NCBI GenBank assembly: GCA_017466445.1
Contig: JAFTUC010000027.1
Location: 45,811-109,810, forward strand
Direction of reading: 5' to 3'
Source: Clostridia bacterium
Lineage (GTDB): Bacteria > Bacillota > Clostridia > Oscillospirales > CAG-272
DNA: 64,000 nt
Numbering within the stretch: the first letter of the stretch is position 1; every line of letters begins with the position of its first letter. The notes under the pieces are model-generated. The model saw only the letters and a program-made list of their open reading frames with translations, did no database searches and was not told the origin of the DNA. This document shows positions 34,861 through 43,505 of this stretch, one piece after another. The position numbers were made by a program, and so were the translations under genes.

Positions 34861-34953
34861 ATTATATCACTAAAAAAATATATTTCAAGAGGTAAAGAAA
34901 AATTTAACAAACCCCAAAAAACTATAGACAATTATAAAAAAATGTTATATAAT
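34861..34953. promoter_or_regulatory. Divergent promoters: mrp (-) and hydrogenase sensory operon (+)
   Basis: Minus strand: TTGAAA (34883-34888), 16-base spacer, TATAAT (34861-34866) for mrp. Plus strand: TAGACA (34925-34930), 17-base spacer, TATAAT (34948-34953) for the DRTGG-hydS run. The two are back to back in a 190-base intergenic region. Confidence 0.75.
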
Positions 34954-35012
34954 ATAACCAAACCTATGGGATCTCAAAAAAATAAAATCGTAGAAGGTGT
35001 ACGGAGGTAGAT

Positions 35013-35369
35013 ATGAAGATCGGAAAAATAGCGTCGCTTCTGAACGCAGAGGTGCTCTGCGGAGAGGATAAGCTGGATTGCGAGGTAAAATCGGCGTGCG
35101 GCTGTGATATGATGAGCGACGTTCTCGCTTTTGTCAAGGAGCAGTCGGTGCTCATTACCGGACTCTGCAATCCTCAGGTCGTGCGTACCGCGCAGATGAT
35201 GGATATGGTTTGCATAGTTTTCGTAAGAGGGAAAAGACCCCCTAAGGAGGTAATAGAGCTCGCTCGCGAGGAAGGGATAGCCGTGCTTGCGTCAAGCGAA
35301 AGAATGTATATCGCGTGCGGTAAGCTCTATCAGGAAGGACTTTCCGGAGGTAGCTTGCTGAATGAATGA
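35013..35369 (+). CDS. DRTGG domain protein
   Basis: A 118-residue single-domain DRTGG protein (MKIGKIASLLNAEVLCG, VLITGLCNPQVVRTAQM, DMVCIVFVRGKRP). DRTGG domains occur in phosphotransacetylases and CBS proteins and are thought to bind a ligand or act as regulators. In clostridia a stand-alone copy commonly opens hydrogenase clusters like this one. It overlaps the next gene by 8 bases. GGAGGT precedes the ATG. Confidence 0.82.
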   Translation: MKIGKIASLLNAEVLCGEDKLDCEVKSACGCDMMSDVLAFVKEQSVLITGLCNPQVVRTAQMMDMVCIVFVRGKRPPKEVIELAREEGIAVLASSERMYIACGKLYQEGLSGGSLLNE

Positions 35370-35787
35370 CGATTTTGTAAGACTTTCATATGACATAGAC
35401 GGAGAAAATTTCGTTTCCGCGGGAGAGGCGTCGACCAGAGTCAAGCGCAGCCTAAGACAAATGGGATTCGACCCCGAAATAATACGTAAGGTATCGGTCG
35501 CTATGTACGAGGGCGAGATAAATATGGTGATACACGCCAAGGGCGGAAAGGCAACTGTAGATGTCTATGACGATAAGATAGTTATAGAGCTTGCCGATGA
35601 GGGTCCGGGTATACCCGATATCTCACTGGCGATGCAGGCGGGCTTTTCCACTGCACCCGATAATATCCGCTCGCTCGGATTCGGAGCCGGAATGGGTCTT
35701 CCTAATATGAAAAAATATACCGACGAGATGAATATAGAAACGGTGGTCGGCAAGGGTACTACTGTCAGGATGACTGTGTACGTCTAA
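35362..35787 (+). CDS. RsbW/SpoIIAB-like GHKL ATPase (anti-sigma type)
   Basis: A 141-residue GHKL-fold ATP-binding protein. The N-box region is AMYEGEINMVIHA, G1 DEGPGIPD and G2 GFGAGMGLPNMK. It is the size of anti-sigma-factor serine kinases, but no sigma factor or anti-anti-sigma gene is adjacent. Its coupling to the HydS-like gene suggests a phosphorylation or ATP-dependent signal step linked to redox or hydrogen sensing; that is inference. Confidence 0.82.
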   Translation: MNDDFVRLSYDIDGENFVSAGEASTRVKRSLRQMGFDPEIIRKVSVAMYEGEINMVIHAKGGKATVDVYDDKIVIELADEGPGIPDISLAMQAGFSTAPDNIRSLGFGAGMGLPNMKKYTDEMNIETVVGKGTTVRMTVYV

Positions 35788-35843
35788 AAAAATTCTGATA
35801 CCTATTTACTTAAGATCTTCGGGAAAGGAGTTTATGAGTGTGA

Positions 35844-37199
35844 ATGAAGCAGACAGGTAATATTATAAACCATTCGGTAACTCTTGATATAAGTAAGTGT
35901 AAGGGCTGTACAAACTGTATAAAGCGCTGTCCGACCGAAGCGATAAGAGTGCGAGATAATCACGCGCAGATAGAAAACGCAAGGTGCATAGACTGCGGAG
36001 AATGCATAAGGATCTGCCCTTATAAGGCCAAAAAGGCCATTTATGATAAATTTGAGGATTTTGAAAGCTATAAATATAAGATAGCTCTGCCCGCACCCGC
36101 ACTTTACGGACAGTTTGACGAGCTTACGGATATGGATTTTCTTCTGACCGCGCTTGTTGAATGCGGCTTTGACGAGGTCTTTGAGGTCGCTAAGGCTGCA
36201 GAGATAGTGTCTGAATACACGAGAAAATTTCTTGAAGAAAGGACCGATTTTCCCCGTCCGGTCATATCGTCCGCCTGCCCGGTTGTGGCAAGGCTTATAG
36301 GAATAAGATACCCGCTTTTAAAGGATCAGATACTTCCTATCCTGCCGCCTATCGAGATAGCGGCAAGGCTTGCGAGAAAGAAGGCGCTCGAGGAGCATCC
36401 CGAGCTTTCGGATGACGATATCTGCGTGCTCTTCATATCACCGTGTCCCGCTAAGGTAAGCTATGTGAAGAGTCCCCTCGGAACCGCAAAAAGCGCGGTG
36501 AACGGCGCACTTTCGGTGAGCGATTTTTATTTCAGACTCAGAACGAAAATAAATGCGATAAAGGATCCTTACGTTGACTCCGAGTCGGGAATAATCGGTA
36601 TAAGCTGGGCAAGCACGGGCGGAGAGGCAAAGGCGCTTCTCAACGATAAATATCTTGCCGCGGACGGTATAGATAACGTCATCAAGGTTCTTGATGAGAT
36701 AGATAACGGTAATATACATAACGTTGATTTCGTTGAGCTCAACGCCTGCAGCGGAGGATGCGTCGGAGGAGTTCTGAATATAGAAAATCCGTATATAGCA
36801 AAGGCAAGACTTCAGACTCTCAGAAGATTTTTGCCAGTTTCGCTTAACAGGACCACTCCTGAGGGTGAGAACTACGGATGGGATCAGGAGCTCGATTACG
36901 GATACGTCACCACTCTTTCGGGCGACCGAAAGGAGGCGATGCGCAAGATGCGCGATATCGAGGAGATATATGCAAAGCTTCCTCATATGGATTGCGGCTC
37001 CTGCGGAGCACCCACTTGTCGGGCTCTTGCTGAGGATATCGTGAGCGGTAAGGCAAGGCTTGAAAAATGTACGGTCGTTATGAAAAACAGACTTGCGGAC
37101 TTCTGTCGCAGGCATACCGAGATCGATTTCGAGGAGCTTGGATTTGCCGATATTCTCGATGATATTTCCGAGAGAAAGGATGAGTACGATGACAATTAA
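35844..37199 (+). CDS. HydS-like [FeFe]-hydrogenase-related protein, putative sensor
   Basis: A 451-residue protein. The N-terminus has two [4Fe-4S] ferredoxin motifs (CKGCTNCIKRCP and CIDCGECIRICP). An iron-hydrogenase large-subunit domain follows, with H-cluster-like motifs SSACPVV, SPCPAK and NACSGGCVGG. A C-terminal CGSCGAPTCRALAED Fe-S domain ends it. The first H-cluster motif differs from the TSC-type motif of the catalytic subunit at 41703, as in putative sensory hydrogenases. With regulatory genes on both sides, a hydrogen or redox sensor is more likely than a bulk enzyme. The start at 35844 is forced by a stop just upstream; the AAAGGAG site is unusually far (about 13 bases). Confidence 0.8.
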   Translation: MKQTGNIINHSVTLDISKCKGCTNCIKRCPTEAIRVRDNHAQIENARCIDCGECIRICPYKAKKAIYDKFEDFESYKYKIALPAPALYGQFDELTDMDFLLTALVECGFDEVFEVAKAAEIVSEYTRKFLEERTDFPRPVISSACPVVARLIGIRYPLLKDQILPILPPIEIAARLARKKALEEHPELSDDDICVLFISPCPAKVSYVKSPLGTAKSAVNGALSVSDFYFRLRTKINAIKDPYVDSESGIIGISWASTGGEAKALLNDKYLAADGIDNVIKVLDEIDNGNIHNVDFVELNACSGGCVGGVLNIENPYIAKARLQTLRRFLPVSLNRTTPEGENYGWDQELDYGYVTTLSGDRKEAMRKMRDIEEIYAKLPHMDCGSCGAPTCRALAEDIVSGKARLEKCTVVMKNRLADFCRRHTEIDFEELGFADILDDISERKDEYDDN

Positions 37200-37515
37200 C
37201 GAGCTTTCCGAAATTCTTTCGCTAAAAGAGCTTTGTGTATGCGAGAGAGACAGAAATATCAAGGGCTGCTATACCGGAGACCTGCTCAGCTGGGTCATGG
37301 GTAAGGCAGGCTCGGGAGATGTCTGGGTGACGATAATGACTAACGTAAATATCGTTGCGGTAGCCATGCTTACCGACGTTTCGTGCATAATAGTTGCCGA
37401 AAACGCAGAAATGCCTGCCGAGACGCTTGAAAGAGCAAGAGAAAAGAACGTGAATATCTATACGTCCGAAAAAAGCGCGTACGAGCTTTGCTCGGAAATA
37501 TCAAAATATATCTGA
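37189..37515 (+). CDS. DRTGG domain protein, second copy
   Basis: A 108-residue DRTGG-type domain (NIKGCYTGDLLSWVMGKAG, VWVTIMTNVNIVAVAML, DVSCIIVAENAEMP), a distant paralogue of the gene at 35013. The start at 37189 has AAAGGA about 8 bases upstream and overlaps the HydS-like gene by 11 bases, so translation is probably coupled. Confidence 0.8.
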   Translation: MTINELSEILSLKELCVCERDRNIKGCYTGDLLSWVMGKAGSGDVWVTIMTNVNIVAVAMLTDVSCIIVAENAEMPAETLERAREKNVNIYTSEKSAYELCSEISKYI

Positions 37516-37542
37516 CTATAACAGAGAAGGGAGGCGAGCAGG

Positions 37543-38271
37543 ATGCTCTTTTACGATTTTCATATACATTCCTGTCTGTCTCCTTGCGCTGATGACGATA
37601 TGACTCCCGGTAATATTGCGGGAATGGGGTATATAAAGGGTCTCGGCGCAATGGCGCTTACCGATCATAACAGCTGCAAAAACTGTCCCGCCTTCTTTAA
37701 GGCGTGCGAAAAATTCGGAATAGTGCCGATCGCCGGAATGGAGCTTTCGAGCGCCGAGGACGTGCATCTCGTTTGCCTCTTTCCGACGCTTGAAAAAGCA
37801 ATGGCATTTGACAGCGAGCTCGACTCGCACAGAATGCCGATCGATAACCGTCCCGATATATTCGGAAACCAGATCATAATGGGAGAAAATGACGAAAAGC
37901 TTGGAGATTACGAAAGGCTTCTCATCGCATCTACCGATCTGTGGATGGGAGATGCCGTAGAGCTTGCGAGATCGTTCGGCGCACTTGTCTATCCCGCGCA
38001 CATAGACAGATCGTCAAACGGTATCATAGCCGTGCTCGGCGGCTTCCCGGAGGAGTACCGATTTGACTGTATAGAGATGCGCGACAGATCGTCCTATGAC
38101 TCATACTGTGAGAATCATCCGCAGATAAAAGGACTGAATCTGCTCGTGTGCTCGGATGCACATTCGCTCGGAGCTATATCCGAGCCCGAAAATGCACTGG
38201 ATATCGATCCGAACGTCACCGAAATCGACAAAATTCGTGAACAAATCTTTAACTATATATCAAAAAGTTAA
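37543..38271 (+). CDS. PHP domain metal-dependent phosphoesterase
   Basis: A 242-residue PHP protein. Motif 1 is DFHIHSCLSP, motif 2 ALTDHN, the glutamate is in AGMELSS, and late ligands are in YPAHIDRSS and CSDAHSLG. Stand-alone PHP proteins are histidinol-phosphatase-like or nucleotidyl phosphatases. In this cluster it may reset a phosphorylated or nucleotide signal made by the GHKL ATPase (inference). GGGAGG precedes the ATG. Confidence 0.87.
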   Translation: MLFYDFHIHSCLSPCADDDMTPGNIAGMGYIKGLGAMALTDHNSCKNCPAFFKACEKFGIVPIAGMELSSAEDVHLVCLFPTLEKAMAFDSELDSHRMPIDNRPDIFGNQIIMGENDEKLGDYERLLIASTDLWMGDAVELARSFGALVYPAHIDRSSNGIIAVLGGFPEEYRFDCIEMRDRSSYDSYCENHPQIKGLNLLVCSDAHSLGAISEPENALDIDPNVTEIDKIREQIFNYISKS

Positions 38272-38309
38272 AAAATTAACAAAGATCGTGATTTTTTGCG
38301 AAAAAGCTA

Positions 38310-38338
38310 TTGAAAAAATTTTTCTTTGGTAGTATAAT
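38310..38338 (+). promoter_or_regulatory. Promoter of bifurcating hydrogenase operon
   Basis: TTGAAA 38310-38315, 17-base spacer, TATAAT 38333-38338. It separates the sensory run upstream from the structural genes downstream. Confidence 0.8.
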
Positions 38339-38379
38339 AACAAGTAATCGTGATTAAAAAATCAGAAGGAGTTTCCAAA

Positions 38380-38874
38380 ATGAAAAAGAATTTGACCACA
38401 GTTGAATTTCGCGGAACCAAGGCTCAGGAAGAGCAGCTTCTTGAAGTCATAAATAAGCACCGCGATCTCCCCGGCGCTCTGATGCCCATACTTCAGGACG
38501 CTCAGGCAATTTACGGCTATCTTCCCATCGAAGTGCAGAAGATAATCGCAAAGGAGCTTGATATCTCCTACGAGGAAGTATTCGGAGTTGCAACCTTCTA
38601 CTCGCAGTTCGCACTTAATCCTAAGGGCGAGGTCGCTATCGCAGTTTGCCTCGGAACCGCTTGCTACGTTAAGGGAAGCGGAAAGCTTCTTGAGAAGATC
38701 ACCGAGACCATCGGCGTTGACGCGGGCGCTACCTCGGCTGACGGAAAGTTCTCCGTTGAGGCTACCCGTTGCATCGGTGCCTGCGGACTTGCTCCCGTTC
38801 TTACCATCAATAACGAGGTTTACGGACGTCTCGTTCCCGCGGATATTCCCGGTATCCTCGGAAAGTACATGTAA
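38380..38874 (+). CDS. NuoE/HndA-type [2Fe-2S] subunit of bifurcating hydrogenase
   Basis: A 164-residue thioredoxin-fold [2Fe-2S] protein (complex I 24-kDa type). Cluster cysteines are in CLGTACYVKG and CIGACGLAP, and SYEEVFGVATFYSQF is the family hallmark. It passes electrons within the NADH-dependent hydrogenase. The ATG at 38380 has AGAAGGAG upstream; an in-frame ATG at 38350 would precede the ribosome site. Confidence 0.93.
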   Translation: MKKNLTTVEFRGTKAQEEQLLEVINKHRDLPGALMPILQDAQAIYGYLPIEVQKIIAKELDISYEEVFGVATFYSQFALNPKGEVAIAVCLGTACYVKGSGKLLEKITETIGVDAGATSADGKFSVEATRCIGACGLAPVLTINNEVYGRLVPADIPGILGKYM

Positions 38875-38895
38875 TCAGGGCTGTCGCCTCTCTAT

Positions 38896-39441
38896 ATGAA
38901 AGAACTTTCGCTTAATATACTTGATATAGCCAAGAATTCAACGGCGGCGGGAGCAAGTGAGGTGAGGATCTCGCTTGTTACCGACGAAAACGGATTTTTG
39001 ACTCTTACTGTCTCGGATAACGGATGCGGAATGGACGAAGAGACACTGAAGCGTGTTTCCGACCCCTTCTACACCACAAGGACAACAAGAAAGGTCGGGA
39101 TGGGTATCCCACTCCTTCGTCTTGCCGCAGAGCAGACCGGCGGAGAGGTAAAGATATCCTCCACAAAGGACGGGCTCCTGCATGGAACCGAGCTTACGGC
39201 GACCTTCGATACAAAGCATATCGATTTTTGCCCGATCGGGGATATAGTTTCAAGTATATGCGTTCTGATTTCCGGAAATCCCGAAATAGATATCCTCTTT
39301 ACGGACGTGACTCCCGAAAGAAGCGTGTCGCTTGATACAAAAGAGCTTCGCGCGGTGCTCGGTGACGTTTCACTTGCCGAATATGAGGTTATCTCGTGGA
39401 TCAGGAAATATTTAAGCGCTCAATACGATTATAATAATTAA
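38896..39441 (+). CDS. GHKL ATPase domain protein of hydrogenase cluster
   Basis: A 181-residue histidine-kinase-like ATPase: N box LDIAKNSTAAGA, G1 VSDNGCGMDEE, F-box SDPFYTTR, G2 VGMGIPLLRL. There is no dimerisation or phospho-acceptor histidine domain, so it is not a classical sensor kinase. The same small ATPase is often found between nuoE and hndB in clostridial hydrogenase operons. The role is unknown, perhaps regulatory or in assembly. The C-terminal 60 residues are outside the fold. Confidence 0.82.
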   Translation: MKELSLNILDIAKNSTAAGASEVRISLVTDENGFLTLTVSDNGCGMDEETLKRVSDPFYTTRTTRKVGMGIPLLRLAAEQTGGEVKISSTKDGLLHGTELTATFDTKHIDFCPIGDIVSSICVLISGNPEIDILFTDVTPERSVSLDTKELRAVLGDVSLAEYEVISWIRKYLSAQYDYNN

Positions 39442-39465
39442 AAGTAAAAATACGGAGGAAAAGTT

Positions 39466-39834
39466 ATGATATCTCTTGAAGAACTTGCTGCTATAAGAGA
39501 AAAGATGAAGGATAAGGTCGTTATCCGTGAGGGAAGTGCTACAACGAGAGTTGTAGTAGGTATGGCTACCTGCGGTATCGCCGCAGGCGCAAGACCGGTT
39601 CTTAACGCATTCGTCGACGGAGTTGCAAAGGAAGGTCTTACCGATAAGATCACCGTTTCTCAGACCGGTTGCGTAGGACTCTGCCAGTATGAACCTATCG
39701 TTGAGGTCTATGAGGGCGGAAAAGAAAAGGTTACTTACGTTAAGCTCGACGCTGAAAAGGCTGAAAGAATCATCAAGGAGCACCTCGTCGGCGGAAACGT
39801 AGTTACCGAATATACCATCGGCGCTAAGGCATAA
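39466..39834 (+). CDS. HndB-type [2Fe-2S] thioredoxin-like subunit
   Basis: A 122-residue thioredoxin-like ferredoxin. Cluster cysteines are C at GMATCGIAAGA and CVGLCQYEP, the pattern of HndB and of the N-terminal domain of the next gene's product. It is an electron-carrying subunit of the bifurcating hydrogenase. GGAGG precedes the ATG. Confidence 0.9.
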   Translation: MISLEELAAIREKMKDKVVIREGSATTRVVVGMATCGIAAGARPVLNAFVDGVAKEGLTDKITVSQTGCVGLCQYEPIVEVYEGGKEKVTYVKLDAEKAERIIKEHLVGGNVVTEYTIGAKA

Positions 39835-39870
39835 CAGGGAATAAGATTAAGGTAGAAAGGATAATAAACA

Positions 39871-41685
39871 ATGGTACGTTCACATGTATTGGTTTGCGGC
39901 GGAACCGGATGTACTTCCTCGGGAAGTGAAAAGGTAATCGAAGCGCTTAACAGCGAGATCGCCGCAAAAGGACTTGCAGACGAAATAAAGGTCGTTAAGA
40001 CCGGATGCTTCGGACTTTGCGCACTCGGCCCTATTATGATAGTATATCCCGAAGGAACGTTCTATCATAGCGTAAAGGCAGAGGATATCGCAGAGATAGT
40101 TGAGGAGCACTTCCTCAAGGGTCGTCCCGTCTCCCGCCTTGTATATCACGAGAAAGAGGCTGACACTAAGGTGGCTACCTCGCTCAGCGACACCGCGTTC
40201 TATAAGAAGCAGAAGAGAGTCGCACTCAGAAACTGCGGCGTTATCAACCCCGAAAATATCGACGAATATATCGCTATCGACGGATATAGCGCACTTGCAA
40301 AGGTGCTCACCGAGATGACTCCCGATGAGGTCATCCAGACCGTTCTCGATTCCGGACTCCGCGGACGCGGAGGCGGCGGATTCCCCACCGGTCTCAAGTG
40401 GAAATTTGCTTCGGGCAACAGAGGAAACGTAAAGAAGTACGTTGCATGTAATGCGGATGAGGGTGACCCGGGAGCATTCATGGACCGTTCGATCCTCGAG
40501 GGTGACCCCCACGCGGTTATCGAGGCTATGGCTATCGCAGGATATGCTATCGGCGCTGACGAAGGCTACATATACGTTCGTGCAGAGTATCCTATCGCAA
40601 TTCACCGTCTTGAGATCGCTATAAAGCAGGCGCGTGATTACGGACTTCTCGGAGAGAATATCTTCGGAACCGGATTCAACTTTGATCTTAAGCTCCGTTT
40701 CGGTGCAGGTGCGTTCGTGTGCGGAGAAGAGACCGCTCTTATGACCTCTATCGAGGGTAACAGAGGTGAGCCCAGACCCCGTCCTCCGTTCCCTGCAGTA
40801 AAGGGACTTTTCGGTCAGCCTACCGTCCTCAATAACGTTGAGACCTATGCTAACATTCCTCAGATCATTACCAAGGGCGTAGATTGGTTCACCTCCATGG
40901 GTACTGAAAAATCCAAGGGAACCAAGGTATTCGCTCTCGGCGGAAATATCACCAATACCGGACTCGTTGAGGTTCCTATGGGAACTACTCTCCGCGAGGT
41001 CGTTGAAGAGATCGGCGGAGGAATCCCCGGCGGAAAGAAGTTCAAGGCGGCTCAGACCGGCGGACCTTCCGGCGGATGTATCACCGCAGAGAATCTCGAT
41101 ACTCCTATCGACTACGATAACCTTATCGCTCTCGGCTCGATGATGGGCTCGGGCGGACTTATCGTTATGGATGAGGACAACTGTATGGTCGATATCGCAC
41201 GCTTCTTCCTCGACTTCACCGTTGACGAGTCGTGCGGAAAGTGTACTCCTTGCCGCGTAGGTACCAAGAGAATGCTTGAGATCCTCGATAAGATCATTGC
41301 AGGAAACGGAACTCTCGAAGACCTCGACAGACTCGAGGAGCTCGCTAACTATATTAAGTCTGCATCTCTCTGCGGACTTGGACAGACCGCTCCTAACCCC
41401 GTACTCTCCACTCTCCGTAACTTCAGAGATGAGTACGTTGCTCACGTCGTTGACAAGAAGTGTCCTGCAGGCGTATGTAAGAACCTTCTTCAGTTCAAGA
41501 TCAACGCCGATAAGTGTATCGGATGCGGAATGTGCGCTAAGCAGTGTCCCGCAGACGCTATTACGAGAACCGATTATATCGCACCCGGACATAAGCTTGC
41601 GTCCTTCACTATCGATACCTCTAAGTGCGTAAAGTGCGGAGCATGTATGGAAAAGTGTAAGCCTCACGCAATTTATAAGGACTAA
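39871..41685 (+). CDS. NuoF/HndC-type NADH- and FMN-binding subunit
   Basis: A 604-residue flavoprotein. Residues 1-95 are a [2Fe-2S] thioredoxin domain (CGGTGCTSSG, CFGLCALGP). The complex I 51-kDa core has RGRGGGGFPTGLKWK (NADH) and NADEGDPGAFMDRS (FMN), and the [4Fe-4S] site is SCGKCTPCRVG. Two C-terminal ferredoxin motifs are CIGCGMCAKQCP and CVKCGACMEKCK. This is the flavin site where electrons from NADH and ferredoxin are merged or split. Length and order match HydB/HndC. Confidence 0.95.
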   Translation: MVRSHVLVCGGTGCTSSGSEKVIEALNSEIAAKGLADEIKVVKTGCFGLCALGPIMIVYPEGTFYHSVKAEDIAEIVEEHFLKGRPVSRLVYHEKEADTKVATSLSDTAFYKKQKRVALRNCGVINPENIDEYIAIDGYSALAKVLTEMTPDEVIQTVLDSGLRGRGGGGFPTGLKWKFASGNRGNVKKYVACNADEGDPGAFMDRSILEGDPHAVIEAMAIAGYAIGADEGYIYVRAEYPIAIHRLEIAIKQARDYGLLGENIFGTGFNFDLKLRFGAGAFVCGEETALMTSIEGNRGEPRPRPPFPAVKGLFGQPTVLNNVETYANIPQIITKGVDWFTSMGTEKSKGTKVFALGGNITNTGLVEVPMGTTLREVVEEIGGGIPGGKKFKAAQTGGPSGGCITAENLDTPIDYDNLIALGSMMGSGGLIVMDEDNCMVDIARFFLDFTVDESCGKCTPCRVGTKRMLEILDKIIAGNGTLEDLDRLEELANYIKSASLCGLGQTAPNPVLSTLRNFRDEYVAHVVDKKCPAGVCKNLLQFKINADKCIGCGMCAKQCPADAITRTDYIAPGHKLASFTIDTSKCVKCGACMEKCKPHAIYKD

Positions 41686-41702
41686 GAAAGGAAAGAGTGC
41701 AA

Positions 41703-43442
41703 ATGGAAACTGTAAATATTAAAATAAACGGCAAAGATTATACCGTTCCCAAGGGCATCTCCGTCCTTGAAGCCGCTAAAATGGCAAATATTGATATTCC
41801 CACCCTTTGCTACCTCAAGGACATCAATGAGATCGGCGCGTGCCGTCTCTGCCTTGTAGAGGTGAAGGGAGCAAGAGGTCTCGTTACCGCTTGCGTATAT
41901 CCCGTAGACCGTGACGGTATGGAGATCGTTACCAATTCTCCCGCTATCATGAGATCGAGAAAGATGAACCTCGAGCTCCTTCTTTCGAACCACGACAGAA
42001 AGTGCCTCTCTTGCGTACGTTCCACGACCTGTGAGCTTCAGAAGCTCTGCCGTGAGTACGAGGTGGACGAGGAGTATTTCGCAGGTGATAAGACCGAACA
42101 GCATTTCGATACCTCTTCTGCTGCTATCGTCCGTGACTCCAGCAAGTGTATCCTCTGCCGCAGATGCTCCGCAGTATGCCAGAAGATCCAGGGAATCGGC
42201 GTTATCGGCGCTAACGACCGTGGATTCGATACGCATATCGGATGCACCTTCGACACTAAGCTCGGCGACACCTCCTGTATCAACTGCGGTCAGTGTATCG
42301 TAGCCTGCCCCACCGGTGCTCTCTACGAGGTAGACCATACTCAGAAGGTATTTGAGGCTCTCTCCGATCCCACCAAGCACGTTGCTATCTGCTGCGCACC
42401 ATCCGTACGCGCTCAGATCGGCGAATGCTTCGGATACGCTCCCGGAACCGATACCGAAGGCAAGATGATCTCGGCTACCAAGGCTCTCGGCTTTGACGGT
42501 GTTTACGATATGAACCTTACCGCTGACCTCACCATTATGGAAGAGGCTACCGAGTTCCTTAACAGAGTAAAGAACGGCGGAAGACTTCCCATGATCACTT
42601 CCTGCTCGCCCGGATGGATCAAGTTCTGCGAGCATTATTTCCCCGAAATGACCGAAAATCTCTCGACCTGTAAGTCTCCTCAGCAGATGTTCGGCGCGAT
42701 CTACAAGACCTACTATGCTCAGAAGGTCGGACTCGATCCCAAGGATATCGTATTCGTATCCGCAATTCCTTGTACTGCAAAGAAGTTCGAGGTAGGCAGA
42801 GACGGACAGAACGCAGCAGGCGTTCCCGACGTTGACTACGCTATCACCACCCGTGAGCTCGCAAGAATGATCCAGAGGGCAGGAATCGACTTCTGCGCTA
42901 TGGAAGACGGTGAGTTTGACCACCCGTTCGACGTAGGATCGGGCGCAGGCGTTATCTTCGGTGCTACAGGCGGAGTTATGGAGGCTGCTCTCCGTACCGC
43001 AGCTGAGGTCATTGAAGGCAAGCCTCTTGAGAAGGTCGAGTTCAACGACGTACGTGGAACCGAGGGAATCAAGTTCGCTTCCTATAAGCTCGGTGATATG
43101 ACCCTTAACGTAGCGGTCACCTCGGGTACCGCAAACGCTAAGAAGCTTCTCCGTGACGTTCAGGCAGGAAAGGTAGACGTTCAGTTTATCGAGGTTATGG
43201 CATGCCCCGGCGGTTGCGTAAACGGCGGTGGACAGCCCTATCAGCCCGCATCTGTTCGTAACTCGGTAGACCTCAGAGCTCTCCGCGCGCAGGTTCTTTA
43301 TACCTCCGATGCGGCTAAGGATCTCCGTAAGTCTCACGAGAACAGCGCAGTTAAGAAGCTTTATGAAGAGTTCCTCGGTGAGCCTAATAGCCATAAGGCA
43401 CACGAGATCCTCCATACTCATTACGTAAAGCGCGGTCTTTAA
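41703..43442 (+). CDS. [FeFe] hydrogenase catalytic subunit (HydA/HndD)
   Basis: A 579-residue group A [FeFe] hydrogenase. The N-terminal [2Fe-2S] domain has IPTLCYL, GACRLC and VTAC; a His-Cys3 site is HDRKCLSC...CELQ; two [4Fe-4S] ferredoxin motifs are CILCRRCSAVC and CINCGQCIVACP. The H-cluster domain has TSCSPGW, IPCTAKKFE and ACPGGCVNGGGQP. It reduces protons (or oxidises H2) and with NuoE/HndB/NuoF forms a bifurcating complex using NADH and ferredoxin. I used the ATG at 41703 with AAGGAAAGAG upstream rather than a GTG at 41697. The H-cluster maturases (HydE, F, G) are not in the window. Confidence 0.96.
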   Translation: METVNIKINGKDYTVPKGISVLEAAKMANIDIPTLCYLKDINEIGACRLCLVEVKGARGLVTACVYPVDRDGMEIVTNSPAIMRSRKMNLELLLSNHDRKCLSCVRSTTCELQKLCREYEVDEEYFAGDKTEQHFDTSSAAIVRDSSKCILCRRCSAVCQKIQGIGVIGANDRGFDTHIGCTFDTKLGDTSCINCGQCIVACPTGALYEVDHTQKVFEALSDPTKHVAICCAPSVRAQIGECFGYAPGTDTEGKMISATKALGFDGVYDMNLTADLTIMEEATEFLNRVKNGGRLPMITSCSPGWIKFCEHYFPEMTENLSTCKSPQQMFGAIYKTYYAQKVGLDPKDIVFVSAIPCTAKKFEVGRDGQNAAGVPDVDYAITTRELARMIQRAGIDFCAMEDGEFDHPFDVGSGAGVIFGATGGVMEAALRTAAEVIEGKPLEKVEFNDVRGTEGIKFASYKLGDMTLNVAVTSGTANAKKLLRDVQAGKVDVQFIEVMACPGGCVNGGGQPYQPASVRNSVDLRALRAQVLYTSDAAKDLRKSHENSAVKKLYEEFLGEPNSHKAHEILHTHYVKRGL

Positions 43443-43453
43443 TTCAAGATATG

Positions 43454-43491
43454 AAACGTTCCTTTGGGCATAGCCCAAGGGAACGTTTTTT
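43454..43491 (+). terminator. Terminator of hydrogenase operon
   Basis: A 16-pair stem (43454-43469 with 43473-43488, one G-U) and TTTTTT at 43486-43491. Confidence 0.95.
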
Positions 43492-43505
43492 GTACTTCGT
43501 AAAAA

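Noticed and set aside
39880-43478. Two long minus-strand frames opposite the NuoF and HydA genes, and a similar one opposite the CvpA-like gene (14654-16522)
   Set aside because: Same codon-bias effect. The plus-strand products have complete Fe-S and flavin motifs (or, for CvpA-like, a promoter, membrane segments and a terminator).
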